From contig JAAOMT010000648.1 in NCBI GenBank assembly GCA_016748015.1, forward strand, positions 172,659 through 236,658: a stretch of 64,000 nucleotides of DNA, in the 5' to 3' direction. The notes beneath the pieces are model-generated. The model made no database searches and was not told where the DNA came from. It saw only the letters and a list, made by a program, of their open reading frames with translations. Origin of the DNA: Geosiphon pyriformis. Lineage: Eukaryota > Glomeromycota > Glomeromycetes > Archaeosporales > Geosiphonaceae. Below are positions 49,805-61,967 of the stretch, piece after piece (positions within the stretch are counted from its first letter, which is position 1; the number at the start of each line of letters is the position of its first letter). Both the position numbers and the translations under genes were made by a program.

Positions 49805-52107
49805 TTTTTTTTTTTTTTATTATATTTTAACGAGCAAGACCCAAATACTACTTAAAACTATAATATCATATAAGAGATTACATTATAGGCATAAATCATG
49901 TATTTTCTATATGTGATCAGACATTCAGCCCAATCAAGGACTCACTACGCTAAATCAAAAATAGGTGAGAATAATCCCAACCCACGAATTCTCTCAATGA
50001 TACTATTCAGATTCCTAGAGTCAATAATAAACTCACTAAGAAACAATCTAGTAGACTCAATATTGCCTCTGGTTTTAGCACCAAACATACGCCACAAAGC
50101 AATAACATGCTCAATAGTATCTTCACTTAAAAAGGAAGGCTTAGCAGCCAGCATACTATCATAATCCATATTACCAAAGTCAACCTCAGATCTAAGACAA
50201 ACAATGTCCTTGGAGACCCCAACCAAGAGATTAGAAAAATTGTTAGCAGCACTTTTCATAGAAATGAGATCCTTCTTGACCTGAACAGCCTTAGCAGCAT
50301 TATCATCAAGAAGACAAGACATCAAAGCAACCAAAGAACCAATAGGCTTAACAATAGACTTAACCAGAGCAGCCAAATCCAAAATTTGCTTTTCCAAAGA
50401 GTCCAATCTAGAACCAACAGCAGGATCAGCAACAGAAGCAGCCAAAAGAACCACCAAAAAAGGAAACTCAGAAAGACCAAAAGGAGCAGCAGTCTTGGCA
50501 TATGAAGCAGAACCCACAAAATGAGACTTGAAAATCTTGGGAACCTTGGGAGTGGGAGGTGAGAAAATCTTGCAATCCATGGCCAGATGGCCCATTTCTT
50601 GACACCTAAAGCAGCACCGGCAGCCAGGAGTTTCCCACCAGATATGGCATTTTCTTAGAGTACCAGTCTTGACTACAGCAGAATTCAAATCACCTTGAGA
50701 GTCAAATATAACCAAAGCAAACCGGAAATGACGACCAGAATCAAGAGAACAAGAGATGAAACATGTTCGACCACCAATCTGAGAAATCATATTACTGATT
50801 TTAAAGACAGTACAACCAAAGGGAAAGTTGACCAATTTGGCCTTAAACTTATCACAAGACAAAATAGTCTTATTTTGATTCACCAAAGGGAGGATTCTAA
50901 CACTATCCTTGCCCATCAAGACTGACCAATGCTTCAAAGCAGATACAGCAGAGTCCAACTTTTCAAAATAAACCACCACGTACTGCCAAATGCCAGCAGG
51001 CTTTAGCACAACATGAGCAACACTACCAAACACACTGAGAGCCAACTTAACATCAGCAGCAGACACACTCAAAGACACATCATGCAGCGCAACAGCAGCA
51101 GGAGAGGAACCAGATTCAGAAACCACCAAAGACTTGGCAATTTTGAGAGTAGCCAAACGAACAGAGCTTGTAAGCTCAACCAGAAACGCAGCTTCCAAAG
51201 ATTGTTGAGAAGCAAACTCCACACAGAAAAGCTTTACATTGTTTTTTAAAACAGATTTAGCACCCAAGAAACCATGCACAGACTGAAAAACAGCCTTAAC
51301 ATGAGCCAATTTGATCCTAAAAGTAACACCAAGCACCAGAGTAGAGACCATCTACCCAGCAAACCTTTGACAACTAGTAATAGTTTTTCAAGCACCACCA
51401 GAAGTAGCACCAGAAACTAAAAGAGGAGATGAATCAGTTTCCATTTGATCAGCCCAGTTCTCAAGAACAAGTGACCCAACAGAAGAAAATTGTTTTACTT
51501 CTAAAACTGGTGATGATCTGCCAGAAAACACCACATTTGACAACACAGCCAGTGGTTGATCTTGATCTATCTTAGATGACATGCCAGATAATATTATAAA
51601 GATCTCATCCAAGATCTCATTGGGAACCACAAAGGGGTTCAGTGTAACAATAGTAGAGGCAAGTGACTGCTCCCACTTTTCTGAACTTCTGGTCTTTTTG
51701 ACCATTTTTTTTGAAGAGATGGTACTAGAAACACCAGGTGTTAAATCTATAGAGGAGAAGACCAGCTTATTCACTGGTCTATTATTAAAAACTTTTGGGC
51801 TCTTGGTTGGAATGGAGGCAACACTGGGACTAACCCAGGTGTGTCTCTTTGAAGGGACTTTGACTGGTAAGAAACCAGCCAAAGATGAGAAAGTTGCTTC
51901 AGTGGCTACCAAAGGCAGCTTATCATGATTACTAAGTAGGGGGAAGGCTTCTAAAACGTTTTGCCTAGTTGCTTCTACAACAGAGAGAGCTCCTCTGGTT
52001 GAAATTTTATTAGATATCTCAGGACAGATATCAGGTGCAGCTCTTTTACTCTTTGCTCTGGTTGTGGTCATAAAATTAAGGAGACAAAAAGTTTTTGTTA
52101 ACTTTTT
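49805..52107 (-). mobile_element. ORF1-only non-autonomous LINE (half-LINE)
   Basis: A 2.3-kb element on the minus strand: a 36-base leader, ORF1 (52071-49945), then immediately the LINE 3' UTR and a poly(A)-type tail (49805-49818). No ORF2 sequence is present. Its 3' end (ACATATAGAAAATACATGAT ... CTCGTTAAAATATAA) matches those of the LINE copies at 27.7 and 61.9 kb. It is flanked by ATTAAGAGTT. Removing the element and one repeat rejoins the RNase H frame of the host LINE codon for codon across WVKVKRHSGIPGNVRADL. It must be mobilised by another element's ORF2. It is far less decayed than its host, so it inserted late. Confidence 0.9.
49945..52071 (-). pseudogene. ORF1 of half-LINE (zinc-knuckle Gag-like; two stops)
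   Basis: The frame runs from ATG 52069-52071 (MTTTRAKSKRAAPD) to TAG/TGA-type end at 49945, about 708 codons. Stops lie at 51388-51390 (TGA) and 51352-51354 (TAG), giving open pieces of 227 and 468 codons. Features in order are a Ser/Thr/Lys-rich N-terminus, an RRM-like region, ALKHWSVLMGKDSVRI, an intact CCHC knuckle (CFRCQEMGHLAMDC), a leucine/valine coiled coil (GSRLDSLEKQILDLAALV) and a conserved C-terminal block (SEDTIEHVIALWRM, LFLSEFIIDSRNLN). It is an RNA-binding particle protein by analogy with LINE ORF1. Two decayed copies lie at 58.1 and 60.3 kb. The two stop sites are discussed in the findings. Confidence 0.85.
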
Positions 52108-52117
52108 ATTAAGAGTT
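52108..52117 (+). repeat. Target-site duplication of half-LINE, right copy
   Basis: ATTAAGAGTT is identical to 49795-49804 and lies 36 bases upstream of the half-LINE's ORF1 start. Confidence 0.9.
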
Positions 52118-53399
52118 ATTTAAATATTTTTAATAATAATTGAGCTAATGAGCTGACTGAAACAATTACTAGTTTTTCTTTGTATTTTTTTATTAAGATT
52201 TTGGAAAAATATTTTATGATTAATAGATTGGCAATATCTAATAATACTTGTTATTTTATTCGAAATATTTACAAGAAAATTACTTGTGTATATTAAAAAG
52301 TAAGTCTTAGTACAAAAATTATTGCCAGCTTTCTTATTTGTGAAATTGATTAAATTTAGATAACTATAATTTGGCATCTTAATTTTTATATTTTGGCTGG
52401 TTTTATTAGCAAAATTATGGCTAGTGTTAAAACATATATAATAAAAACCATACATAAAAGACTTTTAATTGCTGTTTAAAAGAGACTATATAACAAGTTG
52501 TACTTTAGTGTTCTGTATTTATTTTATAAAGAAGTGAAATTTTTTGATCATTTATTCATGTATTTAAGAGATACAGACAAGCAAAAAAAATTAATTATAA
52601 ATTATATTAAGTTTTGATTATTTTTGACAAATAAGAAAGCACTTAGATTTTTTTTGTATTATAGTCTTTTTTTTTTGTTTTTTAGACATTGGATTATATA
52701 CAAAAATGTTGTTTTTAAAATTTGGTTTAAAAATATTTTGGTAATATATATAATAGTAAAAAGACAATTTTCATATTAGTGAACTTTTTTTATTATTTAA
52801 TTAAACATTACTATTGTAAAATATAATTAATTAGAGTTAAGCTTAAAGCAAAAGTAAAAAAAATTGAATTTATAAGTATTAATAAATAAAATAAACATAT
52901 CATTCTTAATAGAATTAAAAAATTTACTAACAATAAATTCTATAATTTATAAAAATAAATAATTTAAACAAGTATATATAACTTTATATTAGATATTAAT
53001 ATTAAAAAAATACATATCAATTTTGACAGAGCTTAATCTTAAAAGAAAGATAATATTACTTAATAAAAATTAACAAAAATCAAAAATAATAATATCATAA
53101 TATATTAATATATTATTAAATAATAATATAAATAGTACAAATTAATGAATAAAATTAAAAAATATAATATATATATAATAGTATATAAAACATATACAAA
53201 CATACTTAATTTAATACAATTATAAATAAGTAAGCCAAAAAATGTTTACAGTTAAATAGAAGACTTAATAGTTTAGCAATTACTTACTAATTAGTTAAAA
53301 TAAGCAGAATTATATATAACTTGAAATATATATATATATAATAGCTTTTAATTAAAAAAAACAGACTAATAAAAAGTCAATTAGATAAAAATTAAAAAA

Positions 53400-56300
53400 A
53401 AAAGGCAAAAAAATTAAATTATAATTCCAATAAATGCTAAAAAATGTGTCTTTTTAGTTTTATATTATAATATTCACTAATATTAAGATTAGTAAAATTA
53501 AAAATCGTCTTTCTTTATAATTTAGACTTCAAAAAAAACTGTCAAACTTTTTATTGCTACTTTTTATTAATAAAAACAAAAAATATCTAATATAACATTA
53601 GAATATAGATGAAACTTAAGCTTAATAAAATTAAAAACACATTAGAAAAATATTAATTATATATAATTGCATAAAATTTACTTATAATAATACTTTAGCC
53701 AAAATTAATAATTAACTTAAAAATTTAGAATGACTTTTTCATGTCTTGAAAAAATAATCTCTGATTAAAATATTTTTAAATACTAATTTTTTTAAATTCT
53801 GTTTTTTTTTAATTTTTAAATTTATTAAAAATAGAGTATTGCTTTATTATAAGTAAAAAAATACAAATATTTAGTATTAATATAATATAAAAAAAATATA
53901 TCTACAAAAGCCTTAAAAAAAACACAATCAGAAATATATAAATATAACAAGAATTTTATTTAAAAGATTAATATAGCAGTAATTACTAACAGTAATTTTA
54001 ACAAAAATATCACACAACATATTAAATTAAATAAAAAAGCACTTATTAGAAAAAATTATTTAATACTTACTAAAAGTTAGGAAAAACTTACCAAAATAAC
54101 TTTTAGATCCTTAAATAAGAAAAATAGTAATTTATTAAACAAAAATTTAGCATAAATCAAAAATGGCTTTCTACAAAATTAATATACTTATTTATATATT
54201 ATAATTAAATAATTTTCAATATTATTATTTAATCTAAGACTATATTAAAAATTAATTCTAATATAATTTTTAAAAAGAATATACTTATAATAATATTTAG
54301 ATTAGCATCAAAAAAACGTTTTTTAATCACCATAAATATTTAAAAGATAAAAATCATTATTTAAATGTTAATTTATCTAATAAAAAATATTACTAACCTA
54401 AAATTTAAATATTAACTTAAACTAATTAAGAACCAAATTTTTAAGATCAAGTTTTTTTCAATAATAAAAACTTTTTTAATCAAAAATTAACTCTTTTTTA
54501 GTATAAAACTATTTATAAAAAAACAATATTAAAATTTCTTAAAAAAGCAAAAAACACTATAAAAAACCAAATTTCCCAAAACAAATGATATTAAAATGTT
54601 ATCAAAGAAACAAAATACAGAGAATAACAAATTTACAAAGAAAATATTATAATTCAGAAAGATTTTTATTATGCTAACCAAAAAATTGTTAATTGGATTG
54701 ACTTTTAATTTTATAGAACACAACAAAAAATGTTTAAAAAATTAATTTAATATTTGTAAATCTAATAATTTGTAATTAAATAAATAACCAAAAACACTCT
54801 TATTATTTAAAAAACTCATTATTGCAGTCATTTTATTCTTTGTTTAAACTTGCTTAAAAGTTTTTAAACTATATAAACATAAATAGTAAACAGTTTTACT
54901 AAAAATTTTTTTTAACATATTAACTTTTATTTTTAAACTTTTCTTAATTAACATATTTATATTTTATAGACAAAATTAAACTAAATTCTATAATTAGAAA
55001 TAAGCTATAATATAGTTAAGTCTAAATAAAAAAACTGTTTATTTAAGATAATTTTTTTCAAAATTATCAAAAAACTTGATATCCAAATAAATTATAATTA
55101 AACTGGATTTAAATAAACTTCTTAAAAACAAAAAATATCTAAATATCTATAAGTTTTTTTTTTGTACAATAAAAATTAGTAGATCACTAATTGATAAAAA
55201 AGCTTTTCTAATTTTCTGATTGATAAAAATAGCCACTGTTTTTTTATTGTTAATTAAAATATTATTGAGTTTAAAAAACTTGGTTGCAATATTTAGTATA
55301 TATTATATACTAGTTTAATTATTTCTTACAAATAGTATTATTAATAAAAGTATTAGCTACCAAATAAAAAGCCAATCTAATTTGGCTTTTGATCTTGTTA
55401 GTTTAGATAACAAACTTAATATTAATGTAATAATTACACAAATTCTTATTTTTTTTTACTTTGCATAATAAAAAATCATAAAAATTTTTCAAAAGCAATA
55501 AGAAAAAAATCTCATTCTAATTCAAACTATTATGTACTTAATATTTTTTAATTAATTAAAAATTTGTTATAAATTAATTGATTTTGTTATTATAAATATT
55601 ACCAAAAAATTTTATCAACTATTTACACATTTTTATATAAACTAAACTATTTTTTAAATAATATTAACTAACAAAATTATATGTTTTTTACATATTTTGC
55701 AAGATCAGTTAAAGTTCACAATTTTTTTTAAAATGTTTTTTATCATTAAATTTATTATAAATATTGAAAACTAAATAATAATATTTTTTAAAACAAAAAA
55801 ATTGTTATTATAAAAAACATTAAATTTGCTATAGATTAAAAATATTTTATTTGAGAGAATTTTAAAAAAATTTTTCCAAATAGTTTTAATTAAACTAATA
55901 AGTTTAATATTAATTAAAATATTTTTTTATTTATATAATTTTAAAATCATAGAAATCTAAGTTTTTTTTTAATGTTAAGAAATAGACTTATAATTTAAAC
56001 AAAAATTTAACAGATTTAAGAACATTTCTAAAATAAATTTATTATAATGCTTTTACAATTTATTAATAATATTAGACAATTTAATAGTTTTTTTATTGAG
56101 CAAATTTTTAATCATATATTATATTTTATTATAAATAATAATATCTATAACTTTAGAAAAAGTATTATTATTAATATATATTAGAAACATATATTAAGAG
56201 CTTTACAAGTCAGAAATATTGTTTAATATCAACTTTTTTTTGTTTAACTTTCTCTAATTATATTAATATTAAATATAATTTTTCTAAAATTTAAAACCAG

Positions 56301-58030
56301 TTTATTATTAACAATCAAGTAATTTAAAATAATTTTCTAAAATAGATACTTTAAAACATTTCTAATTGTATAATTTTTATAATAGTAAAACTTTTTATTT
56401 GTTTAATAATAACAAATTTAATATTCAATTTCTTAGTTTTTAAAAACTCAACAAACTTAAAAACATGATAAAATTTCCTAATATCAAATAAAACAGACCT
56501 TATATCATTAAAATCAGCACCAAAATTTAACAAAACTTGAATATTTAAAGTTTTATTACAATTTAAAACATTTAGTAATTTATTAAAGAAATTAATTTGT
56601 TATTGAACTCTACTTGTAAAGATTTGACAATTTTAAATACCAAAATTTTCAACTTATAAAACTTTGAAAATTTTTTGGTAAAAATAATATTATACTTTTT
56701 AAATTATTTCTTTTCAAATATTTTGTTGGCTAAAAAACATATTATTTTTAAATAATATTCTATATTATGTTTAGATCTAAAAAATTTTTAGCAACAAAAA
56801 ATTTTTTAAAATATATTATAATATTAACAAATATAATATCTTTAAATTGATTTTATTTAATATTATTAATATTCTTAAAATTAAACTTTTAATAATTTTT
56901 ATTGATTTGTTTGTAAAAAAAATTCAATCATATATTTAACAAATCATCCAAATTTACAGAAATAAAATAGCTTAATGGTTAATATTAAAGTATTTACTAA
57001 CATTTAAAATATTATAATTAACTACTATATTAATAAAATTTAAAGAAATAAATACATAATTAATTGTTTTTTTAATACTTTTAAAATTTTTTTACATTAA
57101 AGCTTTAATAATCAAATTTCTTAACAAAAAGTTGACTAGTTTTAGATTAAGACACTTTTTAAAATTAGCATATTTATAAAAACTATTTTTATTAAAATCA
57201 CTATTCAAAACTACAAAAAAAATTTATTTACAGTTTTTATTATTAAGAAATTAACACTAGCTTGAACCAAATATGTTGTCAATACAGTACTAACATATAG
57301 TTCCAAGATTAAAACAGAAAGCTTATTTTTAAAAAGTAATTTGACAAACAAAAACTGATTAATTACTTTAAAAACTTTGTATATATATCTGGTTAATACA
57401 ATGTTTATAATAATTATAATATTAAATTTCAAGTAATTAAACTAAAAATAAAAACTTGTATATCATCAAATTTGTTAACTATCTATAAATATACTTTGTT
57501 TTTTAACATAATTTTAATAATAATAATAATTAAATTATTTGATTTTTTGTATTATAAAATAATATCTTCTTGTTTAATAAGATTGTTTATTTTTTATATT
57601 ATATATAGCAATTTTTTAAACTAAACTAATTATTAAAGTATTAAAAAAAAACATATTCTGAATCAAAGTCAAATTATTAAATTTTATTAATAAATTTATA
57701 ATTGAATTAAACAAACTTTCTAATTAAGTTTTTAATTTAACTATATCTAAAAATACTAAATAACTTAGCTTTATAGCAATTTTGTTATTAGTAAATACAT
57801 TTGAATTTTTTATTATTATTTTATTATTCATTTAATTATATAATAAGAAAGTTACTAGCAGCTAATATTCAAAGCTAAACTAAAAAATTATTAACACAAA
57901 TGCTTTTAATTTCTTAGTCAACTTATTAATCTGTTTTATAAGATTAATAAAACTGCTTTCAATTTTGACAAACTATTTTTTCATCTTATTAACAATTATT
58001 AAAGAAGATTTAACTTTGTTTAAAAAATTA
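53400..58030 (-). mobile_element. Decayed LINE, minus strand
   Basis: Minus-strand pieces match the young LINE in order. 54529-54726 matches the end of the RT region (KVNPINNFLVSIIKIFL against CVSPVNNFLAGMVKIFL). 56351-56533 matches the linker before RT (GADFNDIRSVLFDIRKFY against GSGVKSDVVVKHLSLVRRDY). 57211-57432 matches the endonuclease (VKLLFKNKLSVLILELYVS against VQLLFKGKLSVTVLGLYAG). 57850-58030 looks like an ORF1 coiled coil (KIESSFINLIKQINKLTKKL). It is heavily mutated and does not code. The left limit is unclear, and sequence from 52880 to 53400 was not assigned. Confidence 0.72.
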
Positions 58031-58129
58031 AACTAAAAAAAAACACCAAAAAACATCTGAAAAAAAGATTTGCCAACTATAAACACCCAAAATTTATTAC
58101 TAAAAGCTATTAAATAAATAATAAATTTT

Positions 58130-59903
58130 TTTTTTGTTTTAAATAATAACAAAAAAAGCACATTAATTTTTGGCCAATTTTTATCAGTTTTAAATTCAAA
58201 AAATATTATGTTTTTGAATGTGTTTTTATTTGATTAATTTTTTAAGTTACTTAATTTTAAAAATTAAGTTAACAAAATAGAAACTAAACTATTTTTTCTT
58301 TTTTTATTCTCTAATATTGTCTTTAATAATACTTAGAAAACTATTACTAATTGTTAAAAATTTTTTAGATAGATAATTTTTATTTTAATATTTAATATTA
58401 TATTTAAAATTAAATAGATTTTAGTCAATTTTTTGTTTTATCTGTTATCTGATTTTGTTGAACTCAAATTTGTTTCTAAGAATAATATTAAGTTGTTTTG
58501 TGTAAAGTTTGTTTTTAAAATTTTTTTGATTGCTATTATCAAAATTTTTATTAATAATTCTTTTTTTTATTTACTTTTAAAATTGCAAAATTTTTTGTAA
58601 TGGCTTTTGGCTTTGTTTTTTCTATTTTTATTATATTTCATAATATTTTTCTTGATATATTTTTTAATAATATCAAAAATATTTTTGGTGTTTTTGGTAT
58701 TATTATTTTTATTAAGTTAAAGCTTATTGGTTTATAACAATATACTATTATTATTTTTAAAATTTTTTTTCTGTTGCTATTGCTTTTAATTGCTAATTTA
58801 TGTTAATAAAAAAAAACAATATTTGGATTTTTTTTTATTAAAAAAAATTATTATCTTAAGAAATATATTCAAAACCAAATTAGTTAATCTTTTTTTCAGT
58901 TATACTATTTTGAAATTAATAATATGATTTTTTAATTAGTAATTATACTTGTTTTATTCTTTGTTTTTTTAATTTTTATTATTATTAATGCTTTGTTGTT
59001 ATAATATTTGGTTTTTATAAATTTTTGAATCTTGTTATTATTAAAATTAGTACTTTATATAAATATTATATTTAATTAAAAATTCTTAAGTGCTGTTATT
59101 ATTATAAATATTAAAATTTAAACTTCTTATCTATTAACTACAAAATATTTACTTTTTTGTTTTTAAAATATTTTTTAAATTTGTTATTGGCTTTAAGTTT
59201 TTGTATTATTTTTAATTAATAACAAATTTTATATTAAAGTTTTTACTTCTTTGAATTTTTTTTTATTGTTTTATTAATTACTTTTATTGTTAATCTTGTT
59301 AATAAGATTAAATTAAATTTCATAAAACTTTAAATCTCAAGTTTAACTGCTTTAATTAAATTTGTTATTAAGTTTATTGGCTTTTTAATTGCTTTAATTA
59401 TCTTTTTTTTGAATAAAAATATATGCAAACCATTTTAAGTAAAAAAAATTAGTTATATACTAAGTATTGTTAACAACTTTGCTAATATTCTGGTTGATAT
59501 TTTTAAAAACATTGTATATCTTAGGTTTAAAGTAGATTTTGGTAGTATAAACTATAATAAAATATTAATTAATAAGTCTTTTTTTTGAATAAAAATATTA
59601 TTCAGCATATAATTACTTTATAATATATATTAAATTCTATTATAAGAGATAGTATTAAGACAACTAAATTGTTTTTTAGTAATTTTATTTTTAACTCTAA
59701 AAATTTAAATAGTATTATTAAAAGAATTAATAAACTTGATTTACTTTTGACTTTTTCTGTTTTAATATAGTATTGTCTTAATTGATTTAAATAATTAATT
59801 ATATATAAAAAAAATATAAGCATATTTAATTATAAACTCTTAATTTGTTTATATATACTAAATAATAACTAAACCATATTTATTAAATGTTTAATAAAAA
59901 ATA
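58130..59903 (+). mobile_element. Second ORF1-only LINE, decayed
   Basis: The plus strand translates through many stops into the half-LINE ORF1. The segment after 58270 (ETKLFFLFLFSN...N.T, stop, KTITNC) follows METDSSPLLVSG..A, stop, KTITSC of the copy at 49945-52071. ELKFVSKNNIKLFCVKF follows AKSVLKNNVKLFCVEF. At the end KLFFSNFIFNSKNLNSIIKRI follows RLFLSEFIIDSRNLNSIIERI. The sequence then passes straight into a decayed LINE 3' tail (about 59790-59903) with no ORF2. The 5' part is missing, cut near 58040-58130 against the neighbouring LINE. Confidence 0.75.
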
Positions 59904-60254
59904 TATTTAAATAATATTAATAATAATTAAAATATTTTTAAAAAATAATTTTTATTTTAGTATTATTAATTTTTTAAAATTAAAATAAATTAATAATATA
60001 ACAATAAAACTTTTTTTTTCTTAATTTTATAATCATAATCAAAATAAAAAATAAAAACTAGATCTTTTTTATCTTTTTTATTATTTATAATTTTTTTATT
60101 AATAAAGTATTAACAGTAATAAAAATTACTTAATAATATTTTATAAGAATACTTGTTTTAAATAAAGTAGTAATTAATTAGCTTTTTATTATTTTAAAAA
60201 CATGTTTTTATCTTGTTTAAAAGTTTTTTTTTAAAGTAGCTTATTTAAAATAGT

Positions 60255-61967
60255 TTTAATGATTATTATTTTCTTTTTTATTGTTGTTTAAATGACCAAA
60301 AAAGCCAAAATAATTAAAAAATAAATATTTTATATTTCGACTATATTTAATAATAACTTTTTTAAAATACTAAGATTTTTTTTTTAGTATTTTTGGTAGT
60401 TTTAGTGTTTTAAAGTTTGTTTCTCTTTTTATAAAAAATAAAACTTTGATTTTTTCTGTTTTTTTTTGGTTTTTTTGTCAATTTTGTATGATTAATACCA
60501 ATATAATATCCAGTTTTATTATATTATAAATGGAAAAAAAATTTTTATTTTAAATAATAACAATAAAAACATATTGACTAATTTTAATTTAAATTAATTT
60601 TTAATTAATTTTTATCAGTTTTAAATACAAAACAAAACATGTTTTAAGTATGTTTTTAACTAATTAATTATTAAGTTATTTTAATTTTAAAGAATAAACT
60701 ATTTTAAATAAAAACCAGATAAACTATTTTTTTTGTTTTTTAATATTATTTTTGGTAATACTTAAAAAAAATCATTTATTATTAAAGTTTGCTAAATAAA
60801 TAACTATTACTTTAATGTTTAATACTTTTTTTAAAATTAAATTAGCTTTTATTAAAACTATATTTTAGTTTATATATAAATTTATTAGCATTAAGTCTTT
60901 GTTTAAAAATAATATAAAGTTTTTCTGTATAAAAATTATTTTTTAAGCTTTTTTAAATACTGTATTTTAAGCTAAACTTACTAATTTTGTTTTTTATTTT
61001 ATTTTTAAAATAGATAGGTTTATGGTAATTTTTAAGTTTTTTTTTGTTATTATTGTTTTATATAATGTACTTTTAAATATATTTGTAATTAATATTAAGA
61101 CAATTTTTAATATTTTTAGTAAAGTTTTCAAAAATTTATTAAAGTTTATTGGTATTTAGCAATATAATATTGTTTATTTTAAGTTTTTTAAAATATTTAT
61201 TGATGTTTTAATATGTTAATTAATTTTAATAAACAAAAATAATATTGGAATTTTTTTTTGTAATATATTTAAAATTAAATTAGTTAATTTTTTTCTTAAT
61301 TGTTTAATTTTTGAAATTAGTAAGCTGGTTTTTTAAGTTAATAATTATATTTGTTTTATTTTTTGGTTTTTCAATTCTATTAAACAGCTTTAATATGTAA
61401 TTACTTTTAGTTTTAAAAATAATTTAAATATTGTTATTATTAAAATTAATACTTTAAAAAAGTATTATATTTAATAAAAAACACTTAAGTGTTGATAATA
61501 TTTCAAATATTAAGATTTTAATTATCTGGTTTTAAGTTATAAAGTAATATTATTTCATTTTTCTAGATTCTTGTCTTAATTTAATTTTTTAGAAATTTTA
61601 AATTGTATTTTATTAAAGCTAAATTTTATGTTATGGCTTTGTTTCTGCTTTTTTAAATTTTTTTGTTATTAATTTTTTAGCTGTTACTGTTATTATTGCT
61701 GTTAACTTTCTGATTGGTTTTTATTTGGCTTTTTTGGAATCCAAATTAGATGTTTTGGCTTTATTAATTAAGTATATTGTTAAACCAATTGGTGTTTTGG
61801 TTACTCTAGTTATTATTTTATTAAACACTCCTTCTGTTTTGTATAAAGAGCTTGTGTCTGATTACATGTAGAAAGTGCATAAATCGTATCTAATTTAGGT
61901 CACTTAGTTAACGTATTGTATTATATAGTGGTTGGACTTACACGTTAAATAAAAAAATAAAAAAATT
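60255..61967 (+). mobile_element. Third ORF1-only LINE, internally deleted
   Basis: It starts near ATG 60292 (MTKKAK, compare MTTTRAKSK), and its body parallels the copy at 58130-59903. The last recognisable ORF1 text is the coiled coil (LESKLDVLALLIKYIVKPIG against LDSLEKQILDLAALVKSIVKPIG), after which near 61850 the sequence jumps to the LINE 3' tail (GTCTGATTACATGTAGAAAG ... CACGTTAAATAAAAA). ORF2 and the last part of ORF1, including the SEDTIEH block, are absent. The 3' 250 bases are clearly less decayed than the rest. Confidence 0.75.

Larger units (their letters stand above)
40240..52880 (+). mobile_element. Decayed full-length LINE, split by two insertions
   Basis: Net of insertions this is an old copy of the LINE family on the plus strand, in three pieces. 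Positions 40240-44484 hold ORF1 (VKKIFILDINFLTV matches RSFILSKSFALDIELSAV of the young LINE), an ORF1/ORF2 junction near 41927, the endonuclease start (WKFAICNVYKIN against WKFAMCNVRGIN) and RT up to SNKQFCYLVLIV. Positions 48753-49804 continue with MQFSFVLINVYCK and the RNase H region. Positions 52108-52880 contain the end of RNase H and the C-terminal zinc region (LILAGFISKIMASVKTYI-like against HMLAGFTSRASSMLRTYV). A pogo/Tigger element and an ORF1-only LINE separate the pieces. Nearly every C and G has been lost and stops are frequent. The outer limits are approximate. Confidence 0.82.
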
